The notes beneath the pieces were generated by a model. It saw nothing but the letters and a program-made list of their open reading frames with translations. It made no database searches and had not been told where the DNA came from. This document shows, one piece after another, positions 43,953 through 52,934 of a DNA stretch of 64,000 nucleotides (within the stretch, counting starts at the first letter, position 1; each line of letters begins with the position of its first letter). Origin of the DNA: Sulfitobacter mediterraneus (GTDB lineage: Bacteria > Pseudomonadota > Alphaproteobacteria > Rhodobacterales > Rhodobacteraceae); the NCBI RefSeq assembly GCF_016801775.1, contig NZ_CP069004.1, positions 3,224,001-3,288,000 on the forward strand. The letters run 5' to 3'. A program made the translations under genes and the position numbers.

Positions 43953-45269
43953 ATGAAACACCTGAGATACACCCTGATAACGAGTGTTGCTGCCTGCGCG
44001 TTTGCGGCTCCCGCACTTGCCGAAAAGACGGAGATCAGCCTTAGCCGCTTCTTCGGCTCTTGCGAAGCTGACTACGGAGATGTGACCGAAGCCGCAAAGG
44101 GCAACGGCGAATGCGGGATCATCACAACGTTGATCAATGAATTCAACAACACATCAGACAGCTATCAGATCAAGGAAGAGGTTGTGGAGTGGCCAGGCTA
44201 TGACCAGCTGACCGCGCGACTGCGCAACGGAGAGCCCCCCACCATTTCCGTGATGCACCAGTCGATACTATCCAATTATGCATCACGCGATCTATTGATG
44301 CCGTTGGGCGACAAACTAACCGAAGCGGGTGTCGATCTTGGCGACATGACCGACGCCGCCCGAGCCGGTGTGACCAAGGCGGGCGATGTTTACGCCATGC
44401 CTTTCGACACGCTGGGCTGGCTGTGGCACACCAATATGAACCTGATGGAGGAAGCTGGCATGGTGAATGGCGACGGCACCCCCGTCACCCCATCCAGCGC
44501 CGATGATTTCATCACTCAGGCACGGCAGTTCAAGGAAGCCACAGGCAAGCCATATCTGTGCGAGGCCTCGGTTGGCAACGCGCAGGTCTATGCCCGCACG
44601 CTGTTCACCTTGCTTTATCAGCAGGACCACAACTTCTTTGCCGATCCAACCATGATCAACCTCAACAGCGATGCCACGCGCAACTATGTCGATCTGTTTA
44701 AAACCCTCTATTCGGAAGGCCTCAGCACAACAGACTACGATTATTCTGCGGCAACGGCGGCATTCCCGCAGGGCGAATGCGGCGTCTACATCATGGGCAC
44801 TTGGCTGATTGACACCTACCAGCAGGAATCGCTGAAGGACGAAAGCGCGCTGGCTGGCGGCTATTTCGTCCAGCCGTTTCCCCAGCTTTTTGCTCAGGAC
44901 GGTATCTGGTCCGACGGCCACGCCTGGGTGATCCCCAAACAGGATCTCAACGCCGAGGAAGAAGCCGCCGCTATCGCGTTCTTGAAATTCCTGTGGGACA
45001 ACAACCTGCACTGGGCGCGCACCGGCCATTTGCCGGTCCGCAGTTCGATCATCGAAAGCGAGGAGTTCAAGTCCCTGCCTGCCCGTGACCGGCTCGAGCG
45101 TGTCGCACTGCATGCCACCCCGTTCCCGCCAGAAGTCAAGCGGCAGTTCACCGTGACTGACTATGTCGGGGAAGAGATGCAGGCGGCGGTCAACGGTCAA
45201 AAGACCGTGGACGAAGCCATCGCCGCTGCCGAAAAGCGGGTGAACGACATGCTTGCCCGCGCAAACTGA
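43953..45269 (+). CDS. Sugar ABC transporter substrate-binding protein
   Basis: A 438-residue periplasmic protein with a signal peptide (about 1-23, ending ALA). The family 1 extracellular solute-binding fold is visible: SLSRFFGSCEADYG at the start, DTLGWLWHTNMNLMEEAG in the middle and QGECGVYIMGTW, typical for carbohydrate binders. Several Cys and the EADYG loop are unusual. The gene is followed by a hairpin (45288-45318). Linkage to GH51 suggests an arabinose-containing ligand. Confidence 0.88.
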   Translation: MKHLRYTLITSVAACAFAAPALAEKTEISLSRFFGSCEADYGDVTEAAKGNGECGIITTLINEFNNTSDSYQIKEEVVEWPGYDQLTARLRNGEPPTISVMHQSILSNYASRDLLMPLGDKLTEAGVDLGDMTDAARAGVTKAGDVYAMPFDTLGWLWHTNMNLMEEAGMVNGDGTPVTPSSADDFITQARQFKEATGKPYLCEASVGNAQVYARTLFTLLYQQDHNFFADPTMINLNSDATRNYVDLFKTLYSEGLSTTDYDYSAATAAFPQGECGVYIMGTWLIDTYQQESLKDESALAGGYFVQPFPQLFAQDGIWSDGHAWVIPKQDLNAEEEAAAIAFLKFLWDNNLHWARTGHLPVRSSIIESEEFKSLPARDRLERVALHATPFPPEVKRQFTVTDYVGEEMQAAVNGQKTVDEAIAAAEKRVNDMLARAN

Positions 45270-45287
45270 GTATTATCTCCCCACCTT

Positions 45288-45318
45288 CCGGCAGCGTCAC
45301 TTCCAAAGGCGCTGCCGG
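45288..45318 (+). terminator. Hairpin after the sugar-binding-protein gene
   Basis: CCGGCAGCG and CGCTGCCGG form a perfect nine-base stem around a 13-base loop, followed by CATTTTG. It could partly stop transcription, or protect the upstream message, between transporter and enzyme genes. Confidence 0.6.
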
Positions 45319-45350
45319 CATTTTGAACCCAAGCTTACGGAAATCTGAAC

Positions 45351-46895
45351 ATGGCGCATGCTCTCTATTCGCTCCACCCGTCATTCACCATTGGCGAGGT
45401 TGATCCACGCATCTACGGTTCCTTCGTCGAACACATGGGGCGCTGCGTCTACACTGGCATTTTCGAGCCTGACCATCCAAGCGCCGATGAAAACGGCTTC
45501 AGACAGGATGTCGCCGAACTGGTGAAAGAACTTGGCGTAACTGTCGTGCGCTACCCGGGCGGCAATTTTGTCTCCGGCTACAACTGGGAAGACGGCGTTG
45601 GCCCGGTGAAGGACCGCCCGGTGCGGCTGGACCTCGCCTGGGGTACGCGCGAGCCCAACACCTTCGGCACAAATGAATTCATCGACTGGTGCCGCCAGAC
45701 AGAGATCGAACCGATGTTCGCCGTCAACCTTGGCACCCGCGGCATCGACGACGCCCGTCGCTTTGTCGAATATTGCAACCATCCTGGCGGTACCGAACTG
45801 TCCGATCTGCGGCACGAACACGGCTATCCCGAACCGCATGGCATCAAGTTCTGGTGCCTTGGCAACGAAATGGACGGCCCATGGCAGATCGGTGCCCGGC
45901 CCGCTCGCGAATACGGGCGGCTGGCGCTTCAGGCGGCCAAGGTGATGCGCTGGGTCAACGACGAACTGGCCCACACCCGCGACTACCTCGCCAACATGGG
46001 GCAGGGGGGTGGCAGGACGCAGCTTGACGATGACCGCTTTCTGACACTTGCGGCTTGTGGGTCTTCCAACCGCGAGATGAAGACCTACGCACGATGGGAA
46101 TATGACGTGCTCGACGAATGTTTCGAGGCAGTCGACATCATTTCGTTGCACACTTATTTCAAGAATCCGGAAGGCACGACCGAAAGCTTTTTGGAAAACA
46201 TCGACCGGCTGGACGATTACATTTCGGAAGTGATTGCAATTGCCGATGCGGTTGCGGCCACCCGGCGTTCGCCAAAGCGGATCATGCTGAGCCTCGACGA
46301 ATGGAATGTCTGGTACAAATCCGGCCACCCAGTCGATACGCTGGATGAGGGTTTCCCCGAACATCCGCCTCTTATCGAAGAGGTCTTCGACGCCAAGGAT
46401 GCGATGGTTGTTGGCGGCGCTCTGATCGTGCTTCTCAACCACGCGGACCGTGTCAAGGCCGCCTGCACTGCGCAGCTTGTCAACATCATCGCGCCGATCA
46501 TGACCGAACCGGGGGGGCGGGCTTGGAAGCAGACGATCTTTCATCCCTTCGCTTTGGCTTCGAAATACGGGCGCGGTACGGCGCTCCGCGCTGGCCACCA
46601 GGGCGGCGCCAAACTCGATTTCGCCGCCACCCGCGATGGTGACCGTGTGACTGTCTTTGCGCTGAACCGCGATCTAAAGGAGTCCTGCGAGTTGCGCGTG
46701 GACGTTTCGGGTCTGGGTATCGACAACGTGGACGTCGCATTGGCAGTCGGTAACACAGATACGGAATTGACCAACACTGCCGAGGCCGACAACCTCGCCC
46801 CGGTCAACATCGAAGGCGCCAAAATCGAAGATGGCCACCTCGTCGCCAGCCTACCGCCGGCAAGTTGGTGTGTTCTTTCCTGCCTGCCCGGATGA
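45351..46895 (+). CDS. Alpha-L-arabinofuranosidase, glycoside hydrolase family 51
   Basis: A 514-residue enzyme, normal for GH51. The acid/base glutamate is E173 in CLGNEMDGPW and the nucleophile E317 in SLDEWNVWY; RYPGGNFVSGYNWEDGVG is the typical first block. No signal peptide is present, so it works in the cytoplasm on substrate imported whole. It releases L-arabinofuranose from small arabinosides. Its stop overlaps the start of a Baeyer-Villiger monooxygenase gene (ATGA), which points to an aglycone that is metabolised after the sugar is removed. Confidence 0.9.
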   Translation: MAHALYSLHPSFTIGEVDPRIYGSFVEHMGRCVYTGIFEPDHPSADENGFRQDVAELVKELGVTVVRYPGGNFVSGYNWEDGVGPVKDRPVRLDLAWGTREPNTFGTNEFIDWCRQTEIEPMFAVNLGTRGIDDARRFVEYCNHPGGTELSDLRHEHGYPEPHGIKFWCLGNEMDGPWQIGARPAREYGRLALQAAKVMRWVNDELAHTRDYLANMGQGGGRTQLDDDRFLTLAACGSSNREMKTYARWEYDVLDECFEAVDIISLHTYFKNPEGTTESFLENIDRLDDYISEVIAIADAVAATRRSPKRIMLSLDEWNVWYKSGHPVDTLDEGFPEHPPLIEEVFDAKDAMVVGGALIVLLNHADRVKAACTAQLVNIIAPIMTEPGGRAWKQTIFHPFALASKYGRGTALRAGHQGGAKLDFAATRDGDRVTVFALNRDLKESCELRVDVSGLGIDNVDVALAVGNTDTELTNTAEADNLAPVNIEGAKIEDGHLVASLPPASWCVLSCLPG

Positions 46896-48811
46896 TCCAG
46901 CCCATGCTCGACGCCGCCCATCCATTCGCCACTGCCGATGAAGCTACGTTGCGCCGCATGGTCGCGGTCGCCAACGTGCCTGCGCTGATGATGACGCTCA
47001 TGCATCTGGAAGGGGACGACGCCGTGCTTTCGTCAGGCATCACCCCAGACACCGACATGCTTGAAGGGCGGGAAGACGGGTTGAGCGAAGCCGATCGCGA
47101 TGCCATCCGCGCCCGCGCGGTCAAAGCGGCGCTAGACTGGCGCACCTCAGGCCGGGACTTGTGGATACCGCCGCACGCCGTACTCGATCATGCGTCTACG
47201 CATATCATCGGTCAGGACACCCCGGACAGCTATGCTCCGCTGCTGCGCGAGGAACTGCCCTTCGCCGGACCAAATCGTCCGGCCTGGCGCGAAAACGAGG
47301 TACCAAAGGGCAACTGCGCCGAATGGCCCGTCGTGATCATTGGCGCTGGCATATCGGGCATCGCCGCGGCTGTGCGCCTCAAGCGTGCAGGCCATCCCTT
47401 CGTGGTGCTGGAAAAGTCCGATAGCCTTGGCGGCACCTGGCGCGACAACACCTATCCCGGCTGCCGCGTAGACACGCCCAACCATATCTACTCCTACAGC
47501 TTCGCGGCCGATCACGACTGGCCAGCCCGGTTCTCGGACCAACAGACGATCCGCGCCTACCTCGAAGAGGTTGCCGCCCGCTTTGACCTGATGGACCACA
47601 TCCATTTCGGGGCCGAGGTAGTGGCAGCCGACTGGAACGAGGACAGTGCCCACTGGACTGTCCGCCTTGCTGACGGAACGACACACACGGGCCGGGCCCT
47701 GATCTCCGCCTTGGGCCAGCTGAACCGGCCCAAGACCCCGGACCTTCCCGGCTTGGACACTTTCGCTGGTGCCGCTTTCCATTCCGCCCGCTGGGACCAC
47801 GCGGTCGATCTGCAGGGCAAGCGCGTCGTGGTCATCGGCACCGGTGCCTCGGCCACGCAATTCGTCCCCGCCATCGCCGACAAGGTCGCTCACCTGACCG
47901 TCCTGCAACGCTCGCCGCCTTGGCTGGTGCCGACGCCCGACTATCACGACACCTTGCCGGAAGAAGAACGCTGGCTGATCCGACACTGGCCGTTCTATGC
48001 CGAATGGTATCGTCTCTGGCTGTTCCGCCGAGATGGTGTCGATGGTGTGCTGCCGGATCTTTTCTGCGAGGAAGGCTATGCAGGCGATAAAGCTGTCAGT
48101 TCCCGCAACGCATTGATGCGCGATCTTTGGGTGAACTATCTCCGGGAACAGACCGGCGGTGACGAAACCTTGCTGGCCAAGTTGATGCCCGACTATCCCC
48201 CCTGCGCCAAACGCCCCTTGCGAGACAATGGATCGTGGGTTCGTACGCTTCGGCGTGACGACGTGAGCCTGATCCGTCAGGGGATCGACCGGATCGAAGG
48301 TGATGCCGTCATCCTGTCGGATGGCACCCGCATTCCTGCAGACGTACTGATCTTTGGCACCGGGTTCCAGGCTGATCGCTTCTTTGACGGGATCGAGATC
48401 ACCGGTCGCGACAGCGCCTCCATGGCCAAAGCGATGGCGGACCCCTGCGCTTATCGCGGCACTTCTGTGCCAGGGTTTCCTAACCTCTTCATGCTTTATG
48501 GGCCGAACACCAACACCGTCGTGGGTGCAGGCATCATCTTCTTTGCGGAATGTTCGGCGCGGTATGTGCTGGGATGTCTCAACCACATGATGACCGAAGG
48601 TTTTTCCAGCATGGAAGTAACAACCGAGGCGCTGGAAACCTACACTGCGCGGATGGACGCGATGAATGCCGAACGCGCCTGGGGCGTACCGGGCGTGGAC
48701 AGCTGGTACAAGAACGCCGCCGGTCGCGTCACGCAAAACTGGCCGGGAACGCATTACGAGTTCTGGGACATGACACTGCGGCCAGACCCGGACCATCACG
48801 TCTTTCGCTAG
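46892..48811 (+). CDS. Baeyer-Villiger monooxygenase (4-hydroxyacetophenone monooxygenase-like)
   Basis: A 639-residue flavoprotein. An N-terminal extension (about 1-130) of the type found in 4-hydroxyacetophenone monooxygenase (640 residues) precedes the FAD motif IIGAGISGIAAAVRL, GGTWRDNTYPG, and the Baeyer-Villiger fingerprint FAGAAFHSARWDH. A second dinucleotide motif VVIGTGASATQF binds NADPH. Such enzymes insert oxygen beside a ketone to form an ester or lactone. The ATG at 46892 overlaps the GH51 stop. Its end overlaps the convergent GMC gene by four bases. An HSL esterase at 39175 could hydrolyse the product. Confidence 0.87.
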   Translation: MIQPMLDAAHPFATADEATLRRMVAVANVPALMMTLMHLEGDDAVLSSGITPDTDMLEGREDGLSEADRDAIRARAVKAALDWRTSGRDLWIPPHAVLDHASTHIIGQDTPDSYAPLLREELPFAGPNRPAWRENEVPKGNCAEWPVVIIGAGISGIAAAVRLKRAGHPFVVLEKSDSLGGTWRDNTYPGCRVDTPNHIYSYSFAADHDWPARFSDQQTIRAYLEEVAARFDLMDHIHFGAEVVAADWNEDSAHWTVRLADGTTHTGRALISALGQLNRPKTPDLPGLDTFAGAAFHSARWDHAVDLQGKRVVVIGTGASATQFVPAIADKVAHLTVLQRSPPWLVPTPDYHDTLPEEERWLIRHWPFYAEWYRLWLFRRDGVDGVLPDLFCEEGYAGDKAVSSRNALMRDLWVNYLREQTGGDETLLAKLMPDYPPCAKRPLRDNGSWVRTLRRDDVSLIRQGIDRIEGDAVILSDGTRIPADVLIFGTGFQADRFFDGIEITGRDSASMAKAMADPCAYRGTSVPGFPNLFMLYGPNTNTVVGAGIIFFAECSARYVLGCLNHMMTEGFSSMEVTTEALETYTARMDAMNAERAWGVPGVDSWYKNAAGRVTQNWPGTHYEFWDMTLRPDPDHHVFR

Positions 48812-50400
48812 CGCGCGTCGTCCAGAACCAGATCGGCTCCCTTTTCAGCCAGCGCAAAGACCGCCGCCTGCGTGTTGCCGGACGGGATTGCTGGCATAAC
48901 GCTGGCGTCGATCACGCGCAGGCCGTCAACACCTCGCACCCGCAGTGCCGGATCTGTGACGCTTTCCCCTTCACGCCCCATCCTGCAAGTGCCACTGGCG
49001 TGATAGATGGTCTGGCCGGTTTCACGTGCAAAAGCCTCCCATTCCGCGTCCGTATGACAGTCAGGCCCTGGCGCGGTTTCCCTCACGCAATGCTGTGCCA
49101 ACGGCGCGGTGTTCACAATGTCGCGTGCACGGCGCATGCCTTCGATCATCACCCGCAAATCTTCGGGATGGGACAGCATGTTGGCGCGGATCGCCGGCGG
49201 GACTTTCGGATCCGATGACACCGCGTGGATCGACCCCCGTGACTTCGGGCGCAGTTGACTGACCGCCAGCGTGATCCCCGGATGGCGGTCGAGAATGCGT
49301 TCGGCCGCATTGGCATAGCTTGCGTGCATGAAGAACAACTGGACATCGGGCCGCTCGGCTTCGGGCACGGCACGCAAGAACGCACCGGCAAGCCCGGTGC
49401 CGAGAGTCAGTATACCTTTTCGTGTCAGGGTATAGCGAAGCACTGCCGCGGCCAGACCCAACCCACGGGTTTGCTGGTTCAGGGTCGAGGCACCTCTCAC
49501 TTCCCAGGAGAGGCGAGTGCAGAAATGATCCGCGTAGTGCTCACCCACGTGAGGGTTGTGAACCAATGGGTCGATCCCCAGTGCCTGCAGGCGTGGCGAT
49601 TCGCCGACGCCTGATAGCTCCAACAGTTGGGGGCTTTGAACGGCGCCTGCTGCCACGATAACCTCCCGCCGGGCCCGAACCTGACAGACCTCTCTTCCGC
49701 GGCGGAAGATCACGCCGGTCGCGCGGGCTTTATCGATAGTGATCCGTTCAACCGAGGCATCTGTCAGTACTTCGAGATTTGCACGCCGCAACGCCGGGGC
49801 AAGATAGGCATGCCAGGCGCTTACCCGTTGTCCATGTTGCTGATTGACCTGGTAGGTGCAGACCCCCTCCTGTTCGCCGGCATTGTAATTTGGGTTCTGC
49901 GGCAGCCCCGCAGCATGTCCCGCTTTGAGAAAGAGTTCCGCAATATAGGGGCGCTCTTCTGTTTCTGCGACAGGGATCATACCGCCGGTCCCGGTGCTGT
50001 TGTGACGGAGGCCGATGCCGTCGACCCGCTCGAAGTAGGGCTGGATGGCTTGCCAACTCCACCCGTCACAACCCATCTCGGACCAGGCGTTGTAATCCTC
50101 GGGTTGACCGCGCACCCAGATCATCCCGTTGATCAGGCTCGACCCACCAAGCCCTCTCCCTCGCGGGATCGCGATAGCGCGGTGCCCGGTTGTGGCTTCC
50201 GGTTCCGTTACGAAACGCCAATTATGTCGATGTGATACCAGCAATTTCTGGAACCCGGCCGGGATATCGACCCAAGGTGAACGGCGCGCCGATCCAGCTT
50301 CAATGACAAGAACCCGGTGAGCGCCATTTTCGCTCAACCGGTGTGCCAGTACGCAGCCGGCGGTGCCACCGCCGATAATGACGTAATCAGCTTCGATCAT
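48808..50400 (-). CDS. GMC-family oxidoreductase (choline dehydrogenase-like)
   Basis: A 530-residue FAD enzyme. The Rossmann motif is VIIGGGTAGCVLAHRL, the GMC signature GRGLGGSSLINGMIWVRG, and the C-terminal catalytic part shows IYHASGTCRMG and the final SGNTQAAVF with the active-site Asn. GMC enzymes oxidise primary or secondary alcohols. The ATG at 50400 is preferred because the longer frame starts with TTG at 50430. It lies 30 bp after the SDR stop in the same transcript. It could oxidise an aglycone alcohol. Confidence 0.87.
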   Translation of the reverse strand: MIEADYVIIGGGTAGCVLAHRLSENGAHRVLVIEAGSARRSPWVDIPAGFQKLLVSHRHNWRFVTEPEATTGHRAIAIPRGRGLGGSSLINGMIWVRGQPEDYNAWSEMGCDGWSWQAIQPYFERVDGIGLRHNSTGTGGMIPVAETEERPYIAELFLKAGHAAGLPQNPNYNAGEQEGVCTYQVNQQHGQRVSAWHAYLAPALRRANLEVLTDASVERITIDKARATGVIFRRGREVCQVRARREVIVAAGAVQSPQLLELSGVGESPRLQALGIDPLVHNPHVGEHYADHFCTRLSWEVRGASTLNQQTRGLGLAAAVLRYTLTRKGILTLGTGLAGAFLRAVPEAERPDVQLFFMHASYANAAERILDRHPGITLAVSQLRPKSRGSIHAVSSDPKVPPAIRANMLSHPEDLRVMIEGMRRARDIVNTAPLAQHCVRETAPGPDCHTDAEWEAFARETGQTIYHASGTCRMGREGESVTDPALRVRGVDGLRVIDASVMPAIPSGNTQAAVFALAEKGADLVLDDAR

Positions 50401-50430
50401 GTCCGGCTCCAGTTCGGGGGTGATGTCCAA

Positions 50431-51180
50431 TCAATAGGTCGCGCGTCCACCGGTCATGTCAAAGACTGCAGCGGTCGAATAGGAGCAACGGTCGGAGGCG
50501 AGGAACAGGGTCATGTCAGCGATCTCGTCGACCGTCCCCATCCGTCCCATCGGGATTTTCGACAGCATGTAATCAATCTGAGCCTCCGTCACGTCCTTGA
50601 GCATCTCGGTTTCGATTACCGCCGGCGTGATGGCATTGACGGTGATGCCTGTCGTCGCAAGTTCCTTGCCCAGACTCTTGGTCAGTGCGATCACGCCTGC
50701 CTTTGACGCCGAATAGGCGCTGGCGTTGGGGTTGCCTTCCTTTCCTGCAACCGAGGCGATGTTGACAATCCGGCCCGAGCCGGCCGCGCGCATGTACGGG
50801 ACGGCGGCGCGGCAGCAATGGAAGGTACCGTTCAGATTTACCTGCATGACCCGCGCCCACTCCGATGGAGGGAAGGCTTCGACCAGCGTGTTTGGCCCGG
50901 CAATCCCTGCGGAGTTGACAAGGGTATCGAGACCATTCATGTCGTCGGCCGCCTTGTCCATAGCGACCTGAACCGCGTCCGGATCAGCGACATCAACAGT
51001 CATAGCACGCACGCTGCCGGCAATGCGCGAAACGGCTTCATTCAGCGCCTCTTGCGAAATATCCCAAAGACAAACCTCGCCGCCCTGTTCGGCAAAACGT
51101 TTCGCTATGGCAAAGCCCATCCCTCGCGCTGCACCAGTGACGACTGCGCGGCGTCCTTCAAATCCGGGCTTGGGGGTCAT
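50431..51180 (-). CDS. Short-chain dehydrogenase/reductase
   Basis: A 249-residue classical SDR. The NAD(P) motif is TGAARGMGFAIA, NSAG corresponds to the NNAG motif, and the active site is S in IASVAG with YSASK (Tyr and Lys). The length is normal. The ATG at 51180 follows AAGGAAA; the in-frame extension upstream is not coding. It probably interconverts an alcohol and a ketone, the ketone being the substrate type for the Baeyer-Villiger enzyme. A perfect TGGTTCA-type repeat lies upstream. Confidence 0.87.
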   Translation of the reverse strand: MTPKPGFEGRRAVVTGAARGMGFAIAKRFAEQGGEVCLWDISQEALNEAVSRIAGSVRAMTVDVADPDAVQVAMDKAADDMNGLDTLVNSAGIAGPNTLVEAFPPSEWARVMQVNLNGTFHCCRAAVPYMRAAGSGRIVNIASVAGKEGNPNASAYSASKAGVIALTKSLGKELATTGITVNAITPAVIETEMLKDVTEAQIDYMLSKIPMGRMGTVDEIADMTLFLASDRCSYSTAAVFDMTGGRATY

Positions 51181-51283
51181 GTTGTGATTTCCTTTCAGTT
51201 CTCGTTGCCATTGCGTCCAGTTAAAACGGCTGCTCTGGCGTCTTGCGGCTCCGGATAAATCCATCACGACACGCAAGAATATT

Positions 51284-51300
51284 GGTTCATTAAGTGAACC
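51284..51300. promoter_or_regulatory. Perfect inverted repeat before the SDR-GMC operon
   Basis: GGTTCA and TGAACC around TTAAG. The half-site TGGTTCA is the same as at 41022, before the divergent ABC operon. It is a candidate site for the FadR-type regulator at 40185. Confidence 0.6.
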
Positions 51301-51811
51301 GTAAATTGAAACTTTCGGCACGTCAATCTTACATCGTCGACATAGCTGGAAAGCACTATAATAAGAATATTTTGGGAAATAGAAGCAAAACCTGGCTAAG
51401 GAACTATTGCGGGCTTCGTTCAGGCTTTGATGGAGTGTGTCGGTTTGGATCTGTTGATGAACCAATATTCGAACCGCCCAAATATGCCCAAGTTGCTGTC
51501 AATGCCAAACCTCCGTCCCTTGCACACAACGGAATCGTCAGTTGACAGACAAAGAGCCATAGCCGTTTTGCGCGCCACTCAGACCTGTCCACGGGACGAT
51601 TGGCGCTGTCTCACAGCTTTTCGGGAACTGCTGCATTGCTTTTGGATTGGCCTCTAGAGCCGCCACAATTGTCACGCCACCGAGGCGAATTTGATATCGA
51701 CGGTGTAAAGTTTGCGATGTTCTTGCGCGAGTGAAATGAATTGACTTCCGACCAACCTCTGATGTCTTGGCGGGACTGGCGGAGGAGACGTGCAGTCGAT
51801 AAATTTTTGGC
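51301..51811. other. Gene-free stretch after the catabolic locus
   Basis: About 510 bases of lower-GC sequence. Frames up to about 80 codons exist on both strands, but none shows a domain or a ribosome-binding site. It may be a decayed insertion; nothing could be identified. Confidence 0.45.
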
Positions 51812-52237
51812 CTAGAGATGTGCTTCGCACCAAGATTTCAAGCCAGCACTCTCTTGCTTCAATGCGAGCCTGATGGGCAGGTAAAGCAATGGTGCCAGAA
51901 AAGGTGCCAGACGACCATTGAGCCGTAATGAAATCGAGCTTTCAGCACCTCGAGCGGACTTCCGGACAATGTGAGCCGCCTCCATTTGCAAGCCGCTCCC
52001 ACCGCTCTGCCATGCAAACTGATGCCCTTCATCAAAGCGGATAACCCGCCAAAGCTTCGCCCGCTGTCCAGGCTGCTTCACTCTGGTTACACTTTCCAAC
52101 CCGAACGGACCGGAATCGATCCTTTCAACCGAAGTAACCGTCGGCGTCCATTGCGGCCAGTTCTCTACGTCCGTAACAGCAGACCAGACAGATGCCGGAT
52201 CGCTTTGAATTTCAATGGTATCTTTTATTGTGTACAT
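51812..52237 (-). CDS. SRPBCC-family protein
   Basis: A 141-residue helix-grip protein beginning MYTIKDTIEIQSDPASVW, followed by AVTDVENWPQWTPTV, the typical strand-helix start of polyketide-cyclase/SRPBCC proteins. No export signal. It stands alone. The start at 52237 puts the domain at the N-terminus; a start at 52249 adds four basic residues. Confidence 0.75.
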   Translation of the reverse strand: MYTIKDTIEIQSDPASVWSAVTDVENWPQWTPTVTSVERIDSGPFGLESVTRVKQPGQRAKLWRVIRFDEGHQFAWQSGGSGLQMEAAHIVRKSARGAESSISLRLNGRLAPFLAPLLYLPIRLALKQESAGLKSWCEAHL

Positions 52238-52358
52238 TCGACGTCTCAAAAGTAACAGAACGGATCAGAATGCGCTGAGGCGCCCCTGGTTTTCTCAACA
52301 CCTCCCCCATTGGCTTGAGCTATAGGTCTGCGATAAAACCGAGCCGTTTCAGATTCAA

Positions 52359-52529
52359 TCATATCGACTGTTCGAACAGCTGGACCGCCTTTTCAAACTT
52401 GTCCCGGCAGCCGGGGTTACAGAAGCCGACGACCTCGCCTTTGTAGATTGTCAGTGAATCCGCGGAAACTGGATCACCTGACCAAGGGCATCTATCGTTG
52501 CGACAATCTTCCAATTTCAGTTCTGCCAT
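52359..52529 (-). CDS. Small YHS/TRASH-like cysteine protein
   Basis: A 56-residue protein. DCRNDRCPWSGDPVSADSL and VGFCNPGCRDKFEKAVQLF carry four cysteines (C9, C14, C37, C41) in the order of a YHS/TRASH metal-binding zinc-ribbon-like fold. The CPWSG...CNPGCRDKF pattern is common in small Rhodobacterales proteins. GAGGAA precedes the ATG. Probably metal-binding; no partner gene is evident. Confidence 0.75.
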   Translation of the reverse strand: MAELKLEDCRNDRCPWSGDPVSADSLTIYKGEVVGFCNPGCRDKFEKAVQLFEQSI

Positions 52530-52934
52530 GGGTTCATTCCTCGTGGTTTCGACGCAAGCAGAGTTACCACATCAGAAACTCATGTGTCAGCGTCGTATCC
52601 TGGACAAACTGAAGGCAAAATCAGACACCTGCCGGCATCGCCATTCAGCCGCTGGCCGCCTAGCCTTGCATGTAGGCACGGGCTACGATCACGGCAGTTC
52701 AAAAAACTAAATTTGCTTTCAATGTTGAAAGGCAGAGTGATTGGTTGAACGCCCAGACTATAGAGTGGCTGAAAGTCTTTCAGTTGAGGAAATCAGGTGG
52801 AAAATTGCGGGCATTGGTGCGCCTTGTTTCGGGGCGCACATGGTCGTTTGTTCTTGAGCTTATCCAGGGGTAAGCTGCCCTGTCTTTCGGGAAGTTATCA
52901 TATACTGTGCGCGGGAATCACTGGTGCGAATGCA
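52530..52934. other. Gene-free stretch before the RsbQ-type gene
   Basis: About 400 bases containing the divergent promoters of the YHS-like and RsbQ-like genes. No further gene is supported. The frame running in from 52797 has no ribosome-binding site and is not part of the hydrolase. Confidence 0.5.

Noticed and set aside
47147..48799. 550-codon reverse frame opposite the Baeyer-Villiger monooxygenase
   Set aside because: A long antisense frame caused by GC-rich codon bias. The forward protein has complete FAD, NADPH and Baeyer-Villiger motifs.
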